A stretch of 64,000 bases of DNA from Apostichopus japonicus. Lineage: Eukaryota; Echinodermata; Holothuroidea; Aspidochirotida; Stichopodidae. Where the stretch lies: positions 13,047,213 to 13,111,212 of the forward strand of contig NC_092574.1 in NCBI RefSeq assembly GCF_037975245.1, given 5' to 3'. Below the pieces are notes generated by a model that worked only from the letters and a program-made list of their open reading frames with translations, did no database searches and was not told the DNA's origin. This document shows positions 48,786-60,459 of this stretch, piece after piece. Both the position numbers and the translations under genes were made by a program. Position 1 is the stretch's first letter; each line of letters opens with the position of its first letter.

Positions 48786-50116
48786 GCGACAAACTGCAAC
48801 ATGCTATACACAACCATTTTTTTTCCCTAAGGGGTGCATGTCAGAATTTATTCACGGTACCTTGCATGCAGTGTTATCGGGCATAATAATTGCCCACTTT
48901 CATTTGGTGCAACCCAGAAACCAGCAGGAAAGAGATTTCAGGAGATTTGTAACCTATTTTCATTGTTGATTATTTACGATACTACGTCTTCTTCCTTCAG
49001 AAACTTGCCAGCTCTGTACTTTCAAAACCCTTGAACTTTATTCCTGCTGAGCTCATCATTTGCAGAAGATATACAGTTGGTCATTCAACTTATAAATACT
49101 CACTAATTTTTTTTTCTTTTTTTTTTTCTGAAATTAATGATTTGTTAGAATACATCTCACAGCAGCCCAGCCTCATCATCTTAAATAGCCTGCATATTTC
49201 TCCCTTTGTCTTTGTTATGAAGTTTGATATGGTTTTTATTACATTATACATGCAACAGATACCTCTAGTAACAGAACTGCTATCTATTCAATGGCCTCCA
49301 CTTATCCATTGATTTGATTATGTCTCCCTATCCTGTAGGTCTGTTCCAATAACGTCACCAAGGCCCTTAGCGGACTTTAAAAAAACCGTTAGAGATCGTC
49401 GACGTCGTCAGTCGAGGTTTACTTTATGCCCAGAGCTGTTAGCAACCGCGACAACAAACTGAAAATTATCAATCTCCTCTGACATTGTTGAGAGACAGAT
49501 GGTAAAAAATATGTACTGCATCGTCCAAAGGGTCAGTTAATGATGAAGACAAGAGAATTAGAGGATAGGGGAGGCTATTACATACAAGTCAAAACAGACA
49601 CAGAAACCCAACCATCATCTTTGGTGTACAATATATGACAGGGATCTTCTCCAAGAAGGAAAACTACCTCAAACAGCTGAAGAAAAATCTTGTTTCACTT
49701 GGGAGATATGCTAGTTTAATAGCCATGTCTGACAGCTGTCATTTTGTACATGATCTGTGATGTCATAATGTCATTAGGACCTGGGAACCTTTTCATTTTC
49801 CTCATTATTTTATCTTCATATTTTCAAGGTGGAACATTAACGGTGTTGGTACTGAAGCCAATGCCACCATAAAGTCATGTCAAGAGGTTCAATATTCGCC
49901 AGTCAGCATTTGCAGTACTTGTATCTCCATTACAGAAAATAAATGTCAAAAGGAAAACATCAAAAGTTGTAGCAATGTGTTATTTAGACTTGATCAAGTC
50001 CTTATCCTTTTGTTTGAAGAAATATTACTCATGCGACATGGTGTAAGGGAAGGCCCTAATGAGATGCATGAGAAGCAGCCAACATTTCTCATTTGAGAAG
50101 AGAAGGGATGTACATG
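48786..50116. other. Non-coding stretch
   Basis: Nothing supportable. The 93-codon plus frame at 49031-49312 has no recognisable motif. Confidence 0.5.
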
Positions 50117-50193
50117 ATCGATGTGATGTCATGTGCTATGATGTGAAGTGGTGTGATGTAATGTGTGGTCATGTGACATGACGTGATATGATG
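50117..50193 (+). repeat. Degenerate (GTGATGT/ATGTG)n repeat
   Basis: Repeated TGATGT, ATGTGA and TGACATGACGTG words. Confidence 0.65.
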
Positions 50194-51294
50194 AGTTTTA
50201 ATCTTTTTTCTTCATTCAAACTTGTAGTAAAGCTAAAGAAACAATGGGATATGATTCGAGCATGTCTCGATCCTGTCGAAAATTGACCAAAAACAACTCA
50301 ACGTAAAGAGTCGCTTTGGTGAATGAAACATATATGGTGAATGTACATTAGAGAATATAAATAATGCAGTTATATACTACAGATTACAATCACTCATTAG
50401 CATATAAAACTGAACTAATCCTTACTTGTGGATGCATTCTACTATGACACTTATTTACTTCTTACGTTTGTCTCATAGCTGTATACACAGAATGCTTTGT
50501 GCATGGCATGAATTTTACAAATCCACTGGCAGTCAGTTAGTTCTATATGGGACTATTGATAACACATTCCAGTTATAAAACCTAAACTATACAGATCGAG
50601 AAAGATCTGTGAAGTGGTTTTTTGTATTTATCATTTCATCCATAAGCTGAAGGAACCTACTTCTTTCACTATCAACTGGATCATTCCCAAAGTCAGATTT
50701 ATTTATAAAGTTCACTTCAAGTTCACTCAAAACATGGTTGGAAATGAAGAAGATTAAATATGGCATTTATTGCTTTATTGAACATCCTAAGAACATACAT
50801 GTTCAGTCTTGATAATTTTTAATCTACAGAGCTGCCAGGTGAACAGATAAGATGATTGGAGAGATTACAGAGCAGCCCTTCACTCCTTATTCTCTCTCTC
50901 TCTACCTCTCTGTCTACTCATGGTTTACATAATCATCAGAGTTTATGCTTCCTATGTTTTGTCATCAACAGGATCATATATCTGTTGGAGCCTGCCCAGA
51001 ATTACAAATTGTAAATCAAAGGTGCACTCGCATGTTATCGCTCTGAAAGCAACAGAGAACTTCATCTAAAGAGTATCGGAGGAAAACAGATACGTTGTGA
51101 AATGGCAGCTTCCCCCCATTTCCCCCTAGGATCGGTATATTCAACTATTTTTGGTGGAACATTTCAACATTGTCACTTGTCAATAACTTGAGAGAGAAAT
51201 TGTTCATTTTGAAACTAATAACTTGTGGGAGAAATTTTTCATTATGAAACCGTAATTAATCACAGTTTTGACTGGTTGACACCGAAGTTTAATC
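50194..51294. other. Non-coding stretch
   Basis: Nothing supportable. Confidence 0.5.
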
Positions 51295-51840
51295 AACATA
51301 GCTAGACAAGACAAACTTACGTACCCTACTGCTATGATAGCATACAGTTAAGAAGCCTATAGTGATCACAAGACAGATGAACCTAAGACTAAGAATAAAT
51401 GAAATCTGGTGCAATAACAGCATACAGACATAACTTACAAAGTTAATGTTTTGTGCTGCTATTATATCATACAATAGCCTGCAGTGATCATATATAGACC
51501 AATGAAACCTAGGTGCATCAATGAACTCTGGTGCAATAACAGCATACAGACATAACTTACAAAGTTAATGTTTTGTGCTGCTATTATATCATACAATAGC
51601 CTGCAGTGATCATATATAGACCAATGAAACCTAGGTGCATCAATGAACTCTGGTGCAATAACAGCATACAGACATAACTTACAAAGTTAATGTTTTGTGC
51701 TGCTATTATATCATACAATATTCCTGTAGTGATAACAGACCCAACGTAAGTTTAAGCATGAATGTAATCTGGAGCAATAACAGCATACAGATGCAATTTA
51801 AAGAGTTAATGTTCAGTGCTGCTTTGATATTAAACTTAAA
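51295..51840 (+). repeat. 122-bp tandem repeat, ~4.5 copies with identical inner units
   Basis: GCAATAACAGCATACAGACA starts units at 51411, 51533 and 51655 (exact 122-bp steps) and a diverged unit at 51774. Units 51411-51532 and 51533-51654 look identical, and the third stays identical for about 66 bp. A diverged partial unit precedes them (about 51300-51410). Confidence 0.92.
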
Positions 51841-54840
51841 CAGCAGTTTCAAAACTAGTAGCACATGATTTAATTAATGGCAATATTTTGTGTAAGTGTA
51901 GTATAATTCCTGTATTTCCTCTCTCTTTATAATGTGTAGAGGACAACCTCCCACTGCACTGACTGCAGCTACTCCAAAATCGTGAAGAAAACGTTGTTAA
52001 TGTTCAAAATATATAGAAAGTTATTGGCCAAATGTGCTTTCTTTTCTTCACAGCATTCCCTTATTTCTTTTCTTATTACTACTTAATCTCTTTGCCATCC
52101 CCCCCTCTCCCCCTCTCCCCTCTCCCCTTCTCCTTTCCTTCTACCTTCACAAAAGGAAAACAAATAAGGTGCATTACTTTCTATAGTCAACAACACAACA
52201 TTTGGAACTTACAAAAATTGTACTTTTCATAGAAATTGAGCAAATCACCACAAAATGGATGAGTAATCAGGTCTTGGGAAGATGATTGCATTTTTCTATT
52301 TTAGTAACTTCAATCTCTGACCACACATCTGATTATATTCAACTCATCTCTGCTTGGGGTGGATCCCCTCAACCACAATCCAACCCTATCACTTAAAGCA
52401 GCATATACAATACATATACATCGAAATAATGACTTTAGCTGGAAAGCATCATGAATGATCTCTACATTAGGGCATTTATATGTCACCGAAGTGGACTCAG
52501 GATTGCTCAATAGAGGAGGCGAGGTCCTACGGTGGTGGGGGGAGATGAGTGTCTATAGCCCCCCCCCCACCCCGTTGGTAAGGATGTCTACAGATATGGA
52601 GGGATGTCCCTGGTTCAAATTTCATATCCTGGTGAAGGTTGCGATTTTTTTCACTGTCAGATTTTCCAACTAATTACCACTTTTAACGGAAGTTCCAGAA
52701 CTGTTAAAAATATTCGAAAAGTAAGATATATCACTTTGAAACATATTTTAGTGGTCATTTTTATCATTTCTAGATATTTTGAAGTTGGATATCAGTCAGA
52801 TCATTATGAAAATGTCAAATTAATTTTGTTAGTTGCTCAAATTTATTACACAACTGGCAAATAATTATGCATTGTCTGTTAATTCAGAAGGGTGGAATAA
52901 AGCCTGGAAGTTTCTAAGACATTTTGATGTTAATAACAGACCAGGCTGGTTTCATCAAAACATTATAAACTTGTGCAAAACTCAGTAAATTGCTTTAAAG
53001 ATTGTACATAGTAAAAGCTGGAATCCATTTAAAAATGCAGAATGCAAATGGAACAGGAAGTGAAGGGATTCCAACAAAATATTGCACATATGCTCTCGAT
53101 AGGGAGTTGGTTAACATTATTTTACATCAATAAATCAAACAGAACGATAACATTTTTTGGCAAATATTTCTTTCAATGCTTGAACAGAAGCTATCAATGT
53201 TAGACAATATTAGTTTCAACCTTTTGTTATCCAATTTGTTTATTTAGTATTGGCAAATTAAATAAACCATTTCATCTTTTTCATATAAAAAAAAATGTTA
53301 GCAAATTTTACATATTTAAAAAGTTATCCACTGAAAGTAATGATAATTCTTTTTCTATGAATTTTTTATATAATTTTTCATTTTTTCTTTGCTTTTTTGT
53401 TATTTTATTTTCCTTTTTATCTTTTTGTTAGTTGGAGTATGGGCAAAAGCTTGTTTTGAATAGAATATGTACAAATATATCACTTCCAAGCTTGACTTGA
53501 AGTTTTTTCCCAACAATATAACAGACATAAGACATGCAATGATCCCAAAGTGAAATGAATTAAATTGAGTGGGGAAACCAACTGAGTTTTATATTGGGTT
53601 GATGATGAACCATGCTGATATGTTACTGACATTTGTCACTGATGCACTAGTTTTACTCCATGCAGTCCACATACAAGTATGAAATCCGAGCCATATTTTT
53701 CAAATATTTACTATTCATATTGAGTCATTATGAAGTCATAGCTTACATTTTGTGTGATTTATGTAGCCTCTAGCAATATTCCTGTTTAGATAAATCTTGT
53801 CAACTGGTCAACTGTCTGGATGGTGTGGGTGTTACCTAGGACAATTACATAGGTCAGCAGTACACAGATTATCTTGGACGTTTCGTACTGGCCCATGGAT
53901 CGTACCCACGGTGCACCAGAAATTGAATATCTATTGTAAACCCGTTGCAGCGATTGCAATATCACACTGGTCGTTAAAAAGGACTGGTTCATCGTTTGAC
54001 AAATAAAAGAAAAAGGACAGAGAAAGAAAAAAAAATTACATAGCAGCTGGATGGAACAACTTGTTGCAGTTCTCAGCTGGACATTTTTACCGCTGCAGAG
54101 AACTGAAAATACCGTCCAAGGAATGAAAAAGTTTGTAGGCAATTTATAGGATCAGGAAGCCATTTATTTAGAAAGGAGGTCAGTTATTACTCCAGAAATG
54201 AAAGTGATAGTCAAAATAAATGGAATCAGTAAAAATAAATGGAAGTTCCTATAAATTGACACCATTAAAGGGGACTGAGAAGTAGGCCTATTTAATAACA
54301 CTTGAAAAGTGGATGTTTTCAGTGTGCTGTGTGTACGTGCCAGAGCTGATGTTTGGACATATGATGGTGTTCATAAGGTGCTAGAATTGATGCTATATAT
54401 GTCCCCCAGATTTTCCCCTTGCCCCCAGTTCCACCAGTAACGCCACTGCTGCTACTTCAAGTTACCCAGCACTTTTTCCAAAAAACATTTTTGAGACAAA
54501 TATGAACAAACATTTCTCTTCTTTGAAGTTTGGCAGAGATGAATATTTGGAAGAAATTTACAATTAAAATGGTGAATAAGGTTTAAAAGTTGGAACGAAC
54601 AAGACAAGAGGGATGCTTATTGCATGTAGTAGACCTCCAGGAGATAACCTTTGACCTCTAATTCCCAGGCCATGCTGAGCCTCGTGACGAAAGTGAACAA
54701 GAGCTCTCTGGCAGTCAGGGTGCCATTGAGACTGAGCTTGTCAGGTTTAGTCAGTGCATTTTCTAAAGATCAATACTTTCTCTCCACCGATTGAAATGTT
54801 TTTTTCTTTACGGTAAGGCTGTTGATTCTTGCTTTTTGAT
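51841..54840. other. Non-coding stretch
   Basis: A C10 run (52559-52568) is followed by a weak tRNA-like patch (52570-52625). AT-rich from 52.7 to 53.8 kb. No supported gene. Confidence 0.45.
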
Positions 54841-55873
54841 AGAATGAATAATTCCACTTGCCACCGTCTCGCCCGTGAGACGCAAAGTTCAAAGACAGTT
54901 GGATATTGAACTTGACAAAGACACCTACTGCTTCACAAAATCTGCCGAAATAATTGGCATTATCCCGAAGTAGTGTTGTCAAAAGACAAGTTAAGTCAGG
55001 GAGAGTGGCTATTTACAGCTTGCATTGTTAAAAGTCGTGCAGAAGCTTTTGTGAAGAATAATTATCTCAGTTAATTTATCACAAAATAATAAAAAAAGTA
55101 CAAATGATATTTGCTTTTATCAGGCTGACGTTGAGATGACAGCTGATTGCTTTGTGTACAGCTTACTAAAGCAATTTTTGTAGTCTTCATAAAGCTTTAT
55201 GGAAGCAGTACTTGCATTGTGGGAATTGCACAGTGTCACTCAGCTACAATTAAGACACACTCTTGGAAGTGTTTGCAGCATTGTAAGTAAGAAACAGAAG
55301 CATGGTTTATGCTTGCAGGTTTATGATGACAACTGCAAAAATTGAGAAAAAAAATCAGGAAAAAACATGCATAATTTGACATTCTTAAATTAATTCATGT
55401 AGATTAGATATTTAGCATGGACTAGTAATGTGTCCATATCTGGACGAGGCTGGGGTGGGGGAGGCTTGGCCCACCCACCTCCGTAGCCAGCCTACTATAG
55501 GGAAAATCACTTAGTCGGGGAGTAACCTTTTACCTACATTGGCTGTAAATTCCAATCAGGACACAGCACAGTGTTTCAGTGCTTAATCATTATCACAAAC
55601 TCACGACACCCCCCCCCCTCCTCAAATGTGAAACTCAAACAGGCCTAATCGTTTCTTAATTGTTCCTATATTATTTGTAAGCAAATAAGTCTATGTCAGC
55701 AGTGATTGAAGTTTTCATTCATTCAAGTATAATCGTTAAAAATGAATTATTTCTTAACCATTGCACCGGCTTGACACTAGTACTTGATAGCATCATTTTG
55801 CGCCTAGTTAGTTTTCCCTGTGAAAAAGTTCCTATAGGGAAGGTGGACATCCCCTTTCCCTTAGACCCCTCCT
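54841..55873. other. Mostly non-coding; short ambiguous open segment
   Basis: 54849-54973 is GC-richer and open on both strands (42 codons plus, 70 codons minus at 54770-54982), with neither reading recognised. A C9 run lies at 55610-55618. Confidence 0.4.
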
Positions 55874-56233
55874 CATAGGTGTAGGAGGCGGGGGGCTGGG
55901 GGGCTGCAGCCCCCCAACCGGGCAATATGCTGAGAATTTTTCGGGCACCTACTGAAAGAAAAATAATTTGCTATGTGTTTTCAATGGTTAAACTGATATT
56001 ATTATGATCAGTATTATTGTAACGACTTTTCAAATAATTATAACCAATATGGAAGGGTAATAACACGGCAAATGATTGTATTTTTAAGTACATGCGATGT
56101 AATAACCGACGCATGCCTATATGATATGCACATTAAGATTTTAAACGCACGCGGAGAGCACGAAAAATTTTGGTAATATTTTTTTGGCAAGTCATTACAG
56201 CCCCCCAAATCAAATTGGGCTCCTACGCCTATG
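55874..56233. mobile_element. hAT-type MITE, 360 bp
   Basis: Inverted termini CATAGGTGTAGGAG (55874-55887) and CTCCTACGCCTATG (56220-56233) differ at one base. The 8-bp flanks CCCCTCCT and CCCCTCCC match at 7 of 8, a good hAT target-site duplication. Subterminal GGGGGGCTGCAGCCCCCC is itself palindromic and GGGGGGCTGTA recurs inverted near the other end. No transposase frame. Confidence 0.85.
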
Positions 56234-56985
56234 CCCCTCCCCATTCAGTTGGGAGAATCACAAGGCTGGCGCCTCCACCTCTGAAATCCTACGCACGCCA
56301 TTGTTTCTGATCTTTATACGTCTTTATATTACAAATTAAAAGAAGAAACTATCAAGATCACTTTCTCGTCAGGAAATCGAACCAATTTTTCATTTTCTAC
56401 TGCACAGAAATTCCATCATGGTTTTAGGGTAATGTAACAACACAGGAATTTGATCTGTGATAATAGCAGGATCTCGTTACAGTTTTATGGCTATTTTATC
56501 ACCTCTGAGGTAAAAATAGTAGAATTAATATGGGCAAGTCAAACAGGAAAGATAGTGAAGAATTTATCGCCGTTTACGTTAATTTTGAAACGGTTTGAGT
56601 CAAAGTCGTGATCTGTACACCAAGGCTTACGCACATGTTTGGTCTTTTACGAGTATGATGCTGTATAGATCCAGGTAGAAGTTACTTTCTAGCACTGTGT
56701 GGTGTGGGTTTAGAGTAGAGATGGTATAAACTATGTGTACAAATCATTAATCATATATTAAATATATATAAACATATATGTATATATAAATATGTATATA
56801 TATATTTTTTTTAGTAATAAAAGTGACTATTCTCCATGACGAAATTGTTACCTAATCTTAAAAACCAAGAATTCAGCATAAATTGGAAATTCTGCATGTT
56901 TAGGGCACTTTTCATACTGAGTACAAACTTCCATTGGAAGAAGAACAAGTACAGGGTTATTGCAGAGAGCAGCTAGCTCCCTGAT
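56234..56985. other. Non-coding stretch
   Basis: AT-rich, with TATATA patches at 56755-56810. Confidence 0.5.
56286..56304. mobile_element. Unpaired hAT-like terminus (remnant)
   Basis: TCCTACGCACGCCATTG reads as CAATGGCGTGCGTAGGA on the minus strand, similar in style to the neighbouring MITE's end. No matching left end was found. Confidence 0.3.
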
Positions 56986-56989
56986 GGTT

Positions 56990-57106
56990 TTATATATATT
57001 TTATATTTGTTTTATATATATATATATATATTTTGTAATATTTTTATATATATATATTTATTTTGTAATTTATATATTTATATTTATATATTATTTTATT
57101 TATTTA

Positions 57107-57149
<43 letters not shown>

Positions 57150-57152
57150 TAA

Positions 57153-57204
<52 letters not shown>

Positions 57205-57205
57205 A
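56990..57205. repeat. (TA)n-rich microsatellite
   Basis: Long TATATATA runs with repeated TTTTGTAATATTTTTATA and a (TTTA)n section. The Ile/Tyr-rich plus-strand frames (56960-57247) are translations of it. Confidence 0.95.
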
Positions 57206-60200
57206 GGCTTAAATGACACTAGACCTGACATACATTCAAGGACTTGAAAATCACATTCTACAGCTGGGCAAAGACCTTAATTTATTCAATTCTTCGATAC
57301 AAGTTCACAGCTGTGAAAACATATTTGATCTTGCATACATTTTACTTTTCCTTTACAAATGCTGTCTGTTTCGGTTTACGTCACGGTTAGGAGTAAACTT
57401 TTGTTGACATAGCAGCATAATTTATACAAATTACAAAGAATCTTCCCCATAACTATCGCAATAATATTTAGCCCAACGTATCTATACCCCCGTCATAGGC
57501 CAACGATGCCCGAAGGTCAATAGCCGGAATGCTTCTTGAGGCCCTTTACCTCTTAGCTAATGAATATCGCTCGAGGCGAGAGAACGGTCAGTGGAATCTT
57601 GAGTACCAATAAAACAGCTAGTATCGCATTGATCTAATAATGGAATATGCTACATTCGATTATAATTGAAGAGCTGGAACAGAAATTCCCTCAGATTCTA
57701 TTATTGACACATCTAGTCTTGTTGAAACAGTGTCACCACCATCCTGCTTTTCTAGCTCAAGACATTTTTTTTCGCTCACAGGATGATAATTGTGTATAGT
57801 GTTTCTGTTCTTTTATGCGATGCGATGCGATACAATAGCAGAAAACAAACAACCAGAAATATATCACTGACATTTGATGGAGAAGGATGAAAGGATCCAT
57901 CGTTGCTTAAAAATGAAAAGCAACAATGTCATACTTAATTACCATTAAAACATTAACTTTGTTGGACAACATCCTTCGCAATGTAGATCTCACAACTGTA
58001 AAGAAATTTCATGGTGCCTGAGAGACAACCGGGAAGCTTTCTTCAAAATGCACGGAACATTGTTGGCCCTCATACGGGGTGTAATACAGAGCTGATGTGA
58101 CGTAACCAGAGGTGATACAGGGGGAAGCACATCTTGATAATTTTGTGCCACCATGTTTACTTTTTGGACACACATTCTTTCTTGGGTGATTTTTGTTGCT
58201 GTCAAATCCTGATTCACAAGGTATTATGAATATGCATAATTAACTATAAATTCAGTTGTAACATTTATTCTAATCTTCCCAGAATGCATCACTCCCTGAA
58301 ACCTAGAATATTGTTTGATGGTACATATATATATATATATATGATTGAGAGGATGAAGAAATTACGCTGTGATTAACATACTCGGATGTGTTCTTCATTT
58401 CTTTCCTTAACCAATTAAGTCAAACTGCGTATCATGATATACACAGTACAGTATAACACTTTTATTGAACATAAAATATCATCCATCTTCATTTATAGGG
58501 AAAAGTAAAAGAAACTAATCGCAAAGTAAAAACTATAAATAAGGGGGGAAATTGCTTGAATTAAGTCCATCTATACTGGATAGATTTGTAATGCAGTGAA
58601 TCATTTCTATCAAACCGTGCAGTAGTTACACATATAATGGCTAGCCATCAGCCCAGCTAAAGACACAGACTAGAATACTACTTTATACAAATGTTTGGCT
58701 GCTTCAAATTGACAGTTTTATCAAAATGCAGGCAATTATCTTGCATTGCACTAAGTTTAAGATACAACTTTTTTTTTCCAATTCCGAAAGCCTTGCATAT
58801 TTCTGCTGAATGCTCATAATGTCATCTCTATTAAATCTAACAAAGAACAACTTTAATTTTTTTTTTATCAGTTTCAGGATATTTATATACCATGCAATAA
58901 TTTGATTTAAGCCGACATATATATATATCTACTAGTGAAAAAAGTGTGAAAATCAATACAGCAATCCTGTTTTACCTAACAGCCACAACCCATTATGGAT
59001 TCCAAGAATCTTTCCAGGCAGTTTTCTCAGTCTTTTTTTGTTCCTATAGGTTCTCTGCCAGAGCTTGTCACCTCAGGCAAGAACTAAAATAGAGATCATG
59101 TGAAAATCTAATAAACCTTTAACATAACCCAAAGATTATGCATGGCACATCAAGACTGGTAAAAAGTATAAAAAAAAAATAAATAAAAAATTGTTAAGTG
59201 GAAACAAATGTTTTTCGGCTAATATTCTTGAGGAAATAATTCAACTTGGAGAGAGTTCGTGATTCTGTCTGGATGTGGAGATAATAACCAATTACTTACT
59301 GTCTGGTATTCCAAGTACTTACATGGACTCACATCTGACTCAATACAAGACAAGTTCCGTTAACCGTAATAAAAAAAGGGTGAAAGAAACCAGAAATGTC
59401 AACAAATTTCATGTCAGAATGAGATTCAACCTATGACTCTACTACATGACACCTTAGCAAAGTATGTAAAGATCACATTTATTTGGCCATTAAACTGCAC
59501 AAAGCCATGTTTTATGCTCTTAATGTGTAATGACGAAATGACCTGCTCTACGAAACGTGATTTTTGGTTGACGTTCCTCTGCAGGTGTTATGTTGCAGCC
59601 TGCAGGTTTTAATGTTGGAACCTGCATGTAATGATGGTTTTCAAGGGATTTGCTATATACATATTTATTAGATAGGTTTGGGTAAAATTTATGATCAAGC
59701 TGTACTTAATACATTACATAGTAAACTATATATTAAGTATAGACAAATTAAAGACGAAGAATATCATGTCGGTGATACATTTGGCAGTTTATATTAAATG
59801 CTGTTTTTCTTACAAGATAGTCATAAAAAGTATGAGATTCTTTGGAGAAATGGTGCAGTTACTTTTGAGCTTTATTATCAACTATCATAAAACCCAAAGG
59901 CGCCCAAAATCTAGTGGAATAGGTCTCACGGGAGCAAGTGTGGTACCATGTAAACTGTCAAATACTTGAATGTAATATGACTTTGGTAGCAAGATTTTGT
60001 GATAACATGTGGGGGGGGGGGGTGGGGGAGGGGAGGCAAAATTACTGAAATGATTTACTCACTAAATCTGATAAAGTCTTGTTTAAAAAGACCTGCTTAA
60101 ATTACTGCCCCATCTTTTTCTTTCTTTCTCTCTGTATTTCTTGTAAAGTCTGTACTTTTTGCATCAAAATTTGAAGGTGGCACAGAGACTGGATTTATCA

Positions 60201-60250
60201 ACATGTTGACAGTTGGATTAAACCAGGACACAGTGTTTCATAGTCTTTGT
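57206..60250. other. Non-coding stretch
   Basis: A CpG-richer patch at 57470-57600 has no gene I can support. A (TA)n run sits at 58325-58342, a short CTGCAGG/CTGCATG tandem at 59581-59630 and a G12 tract at 60011-60022. Confidence 0.5.
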
Positions 60251-60256
60251 TTTGCT

Positions 60257-60270
60257 GTCTCCATGGTGAC
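60257..60270. promoter_or_regulatory. RFX X-box-like site 1
   Basis: GTCTCCATGGTGAC fits RYYNYY-AT-RRNRAC at every position and is nearly palindromic. It lies 183 bp from a second such site. Confidence 0.4.
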
Positions 60271-60439
60271 AGGTCCCAACACATTAATGCAGCTATCACA
60301 TGAATGTAACATTTATTGATGAAGTGATATTCTTCTCTCTTGTTGAACGAGATATGTTCCTTTCCACCCTACTTGACTTAATCTGTACATCTAAACACAG
60401 AACATGATAAAGCACACTATCAGCAGAGCCAGTATCGGT

Positions 60440-60453
60440 GTTACCATGGCAAC
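60440..60453. promoter_or_regulatory. RFX X-box-like site 2 (near-perfect palindrome)
   Basis: GTTACCATGGCAAC matches the X-box consensus with two strong half-sites. About 100 bp downstream GGTAAAG/GTGAGAC could be a splice donor of a non-coding first exon, and no ATG occurs between. This would suit a plus-strand ciliary-type promoter, but no coding exon was found to the right. Confidence 0.45.
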
Positions 60454-60459
60454 CGGCTG

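Noticed and set aside
48325-48886. Open frames encoding Asp-, Ser- or His/Tyr-rich proteins
   Set aside because: They are frame translations of the (ATC)n repeat on both strands.
52570-52625. Possible tRNA-like SINE (GTTGGTAAGGATGTC ... CTGGTTCAAATTTC)
   Set aside because: A and B boxes too degenerate and no stem closes.
54770-54982. GC-richer segment open on both strands
   Set aside because: Neither reading has recognisable homology or splice context, so no strand can be chosen.
56960-57247. Ile/Tyr-rich hydrophobic open frames
   Set aside because: Translations of a TA-rich microsatellite.
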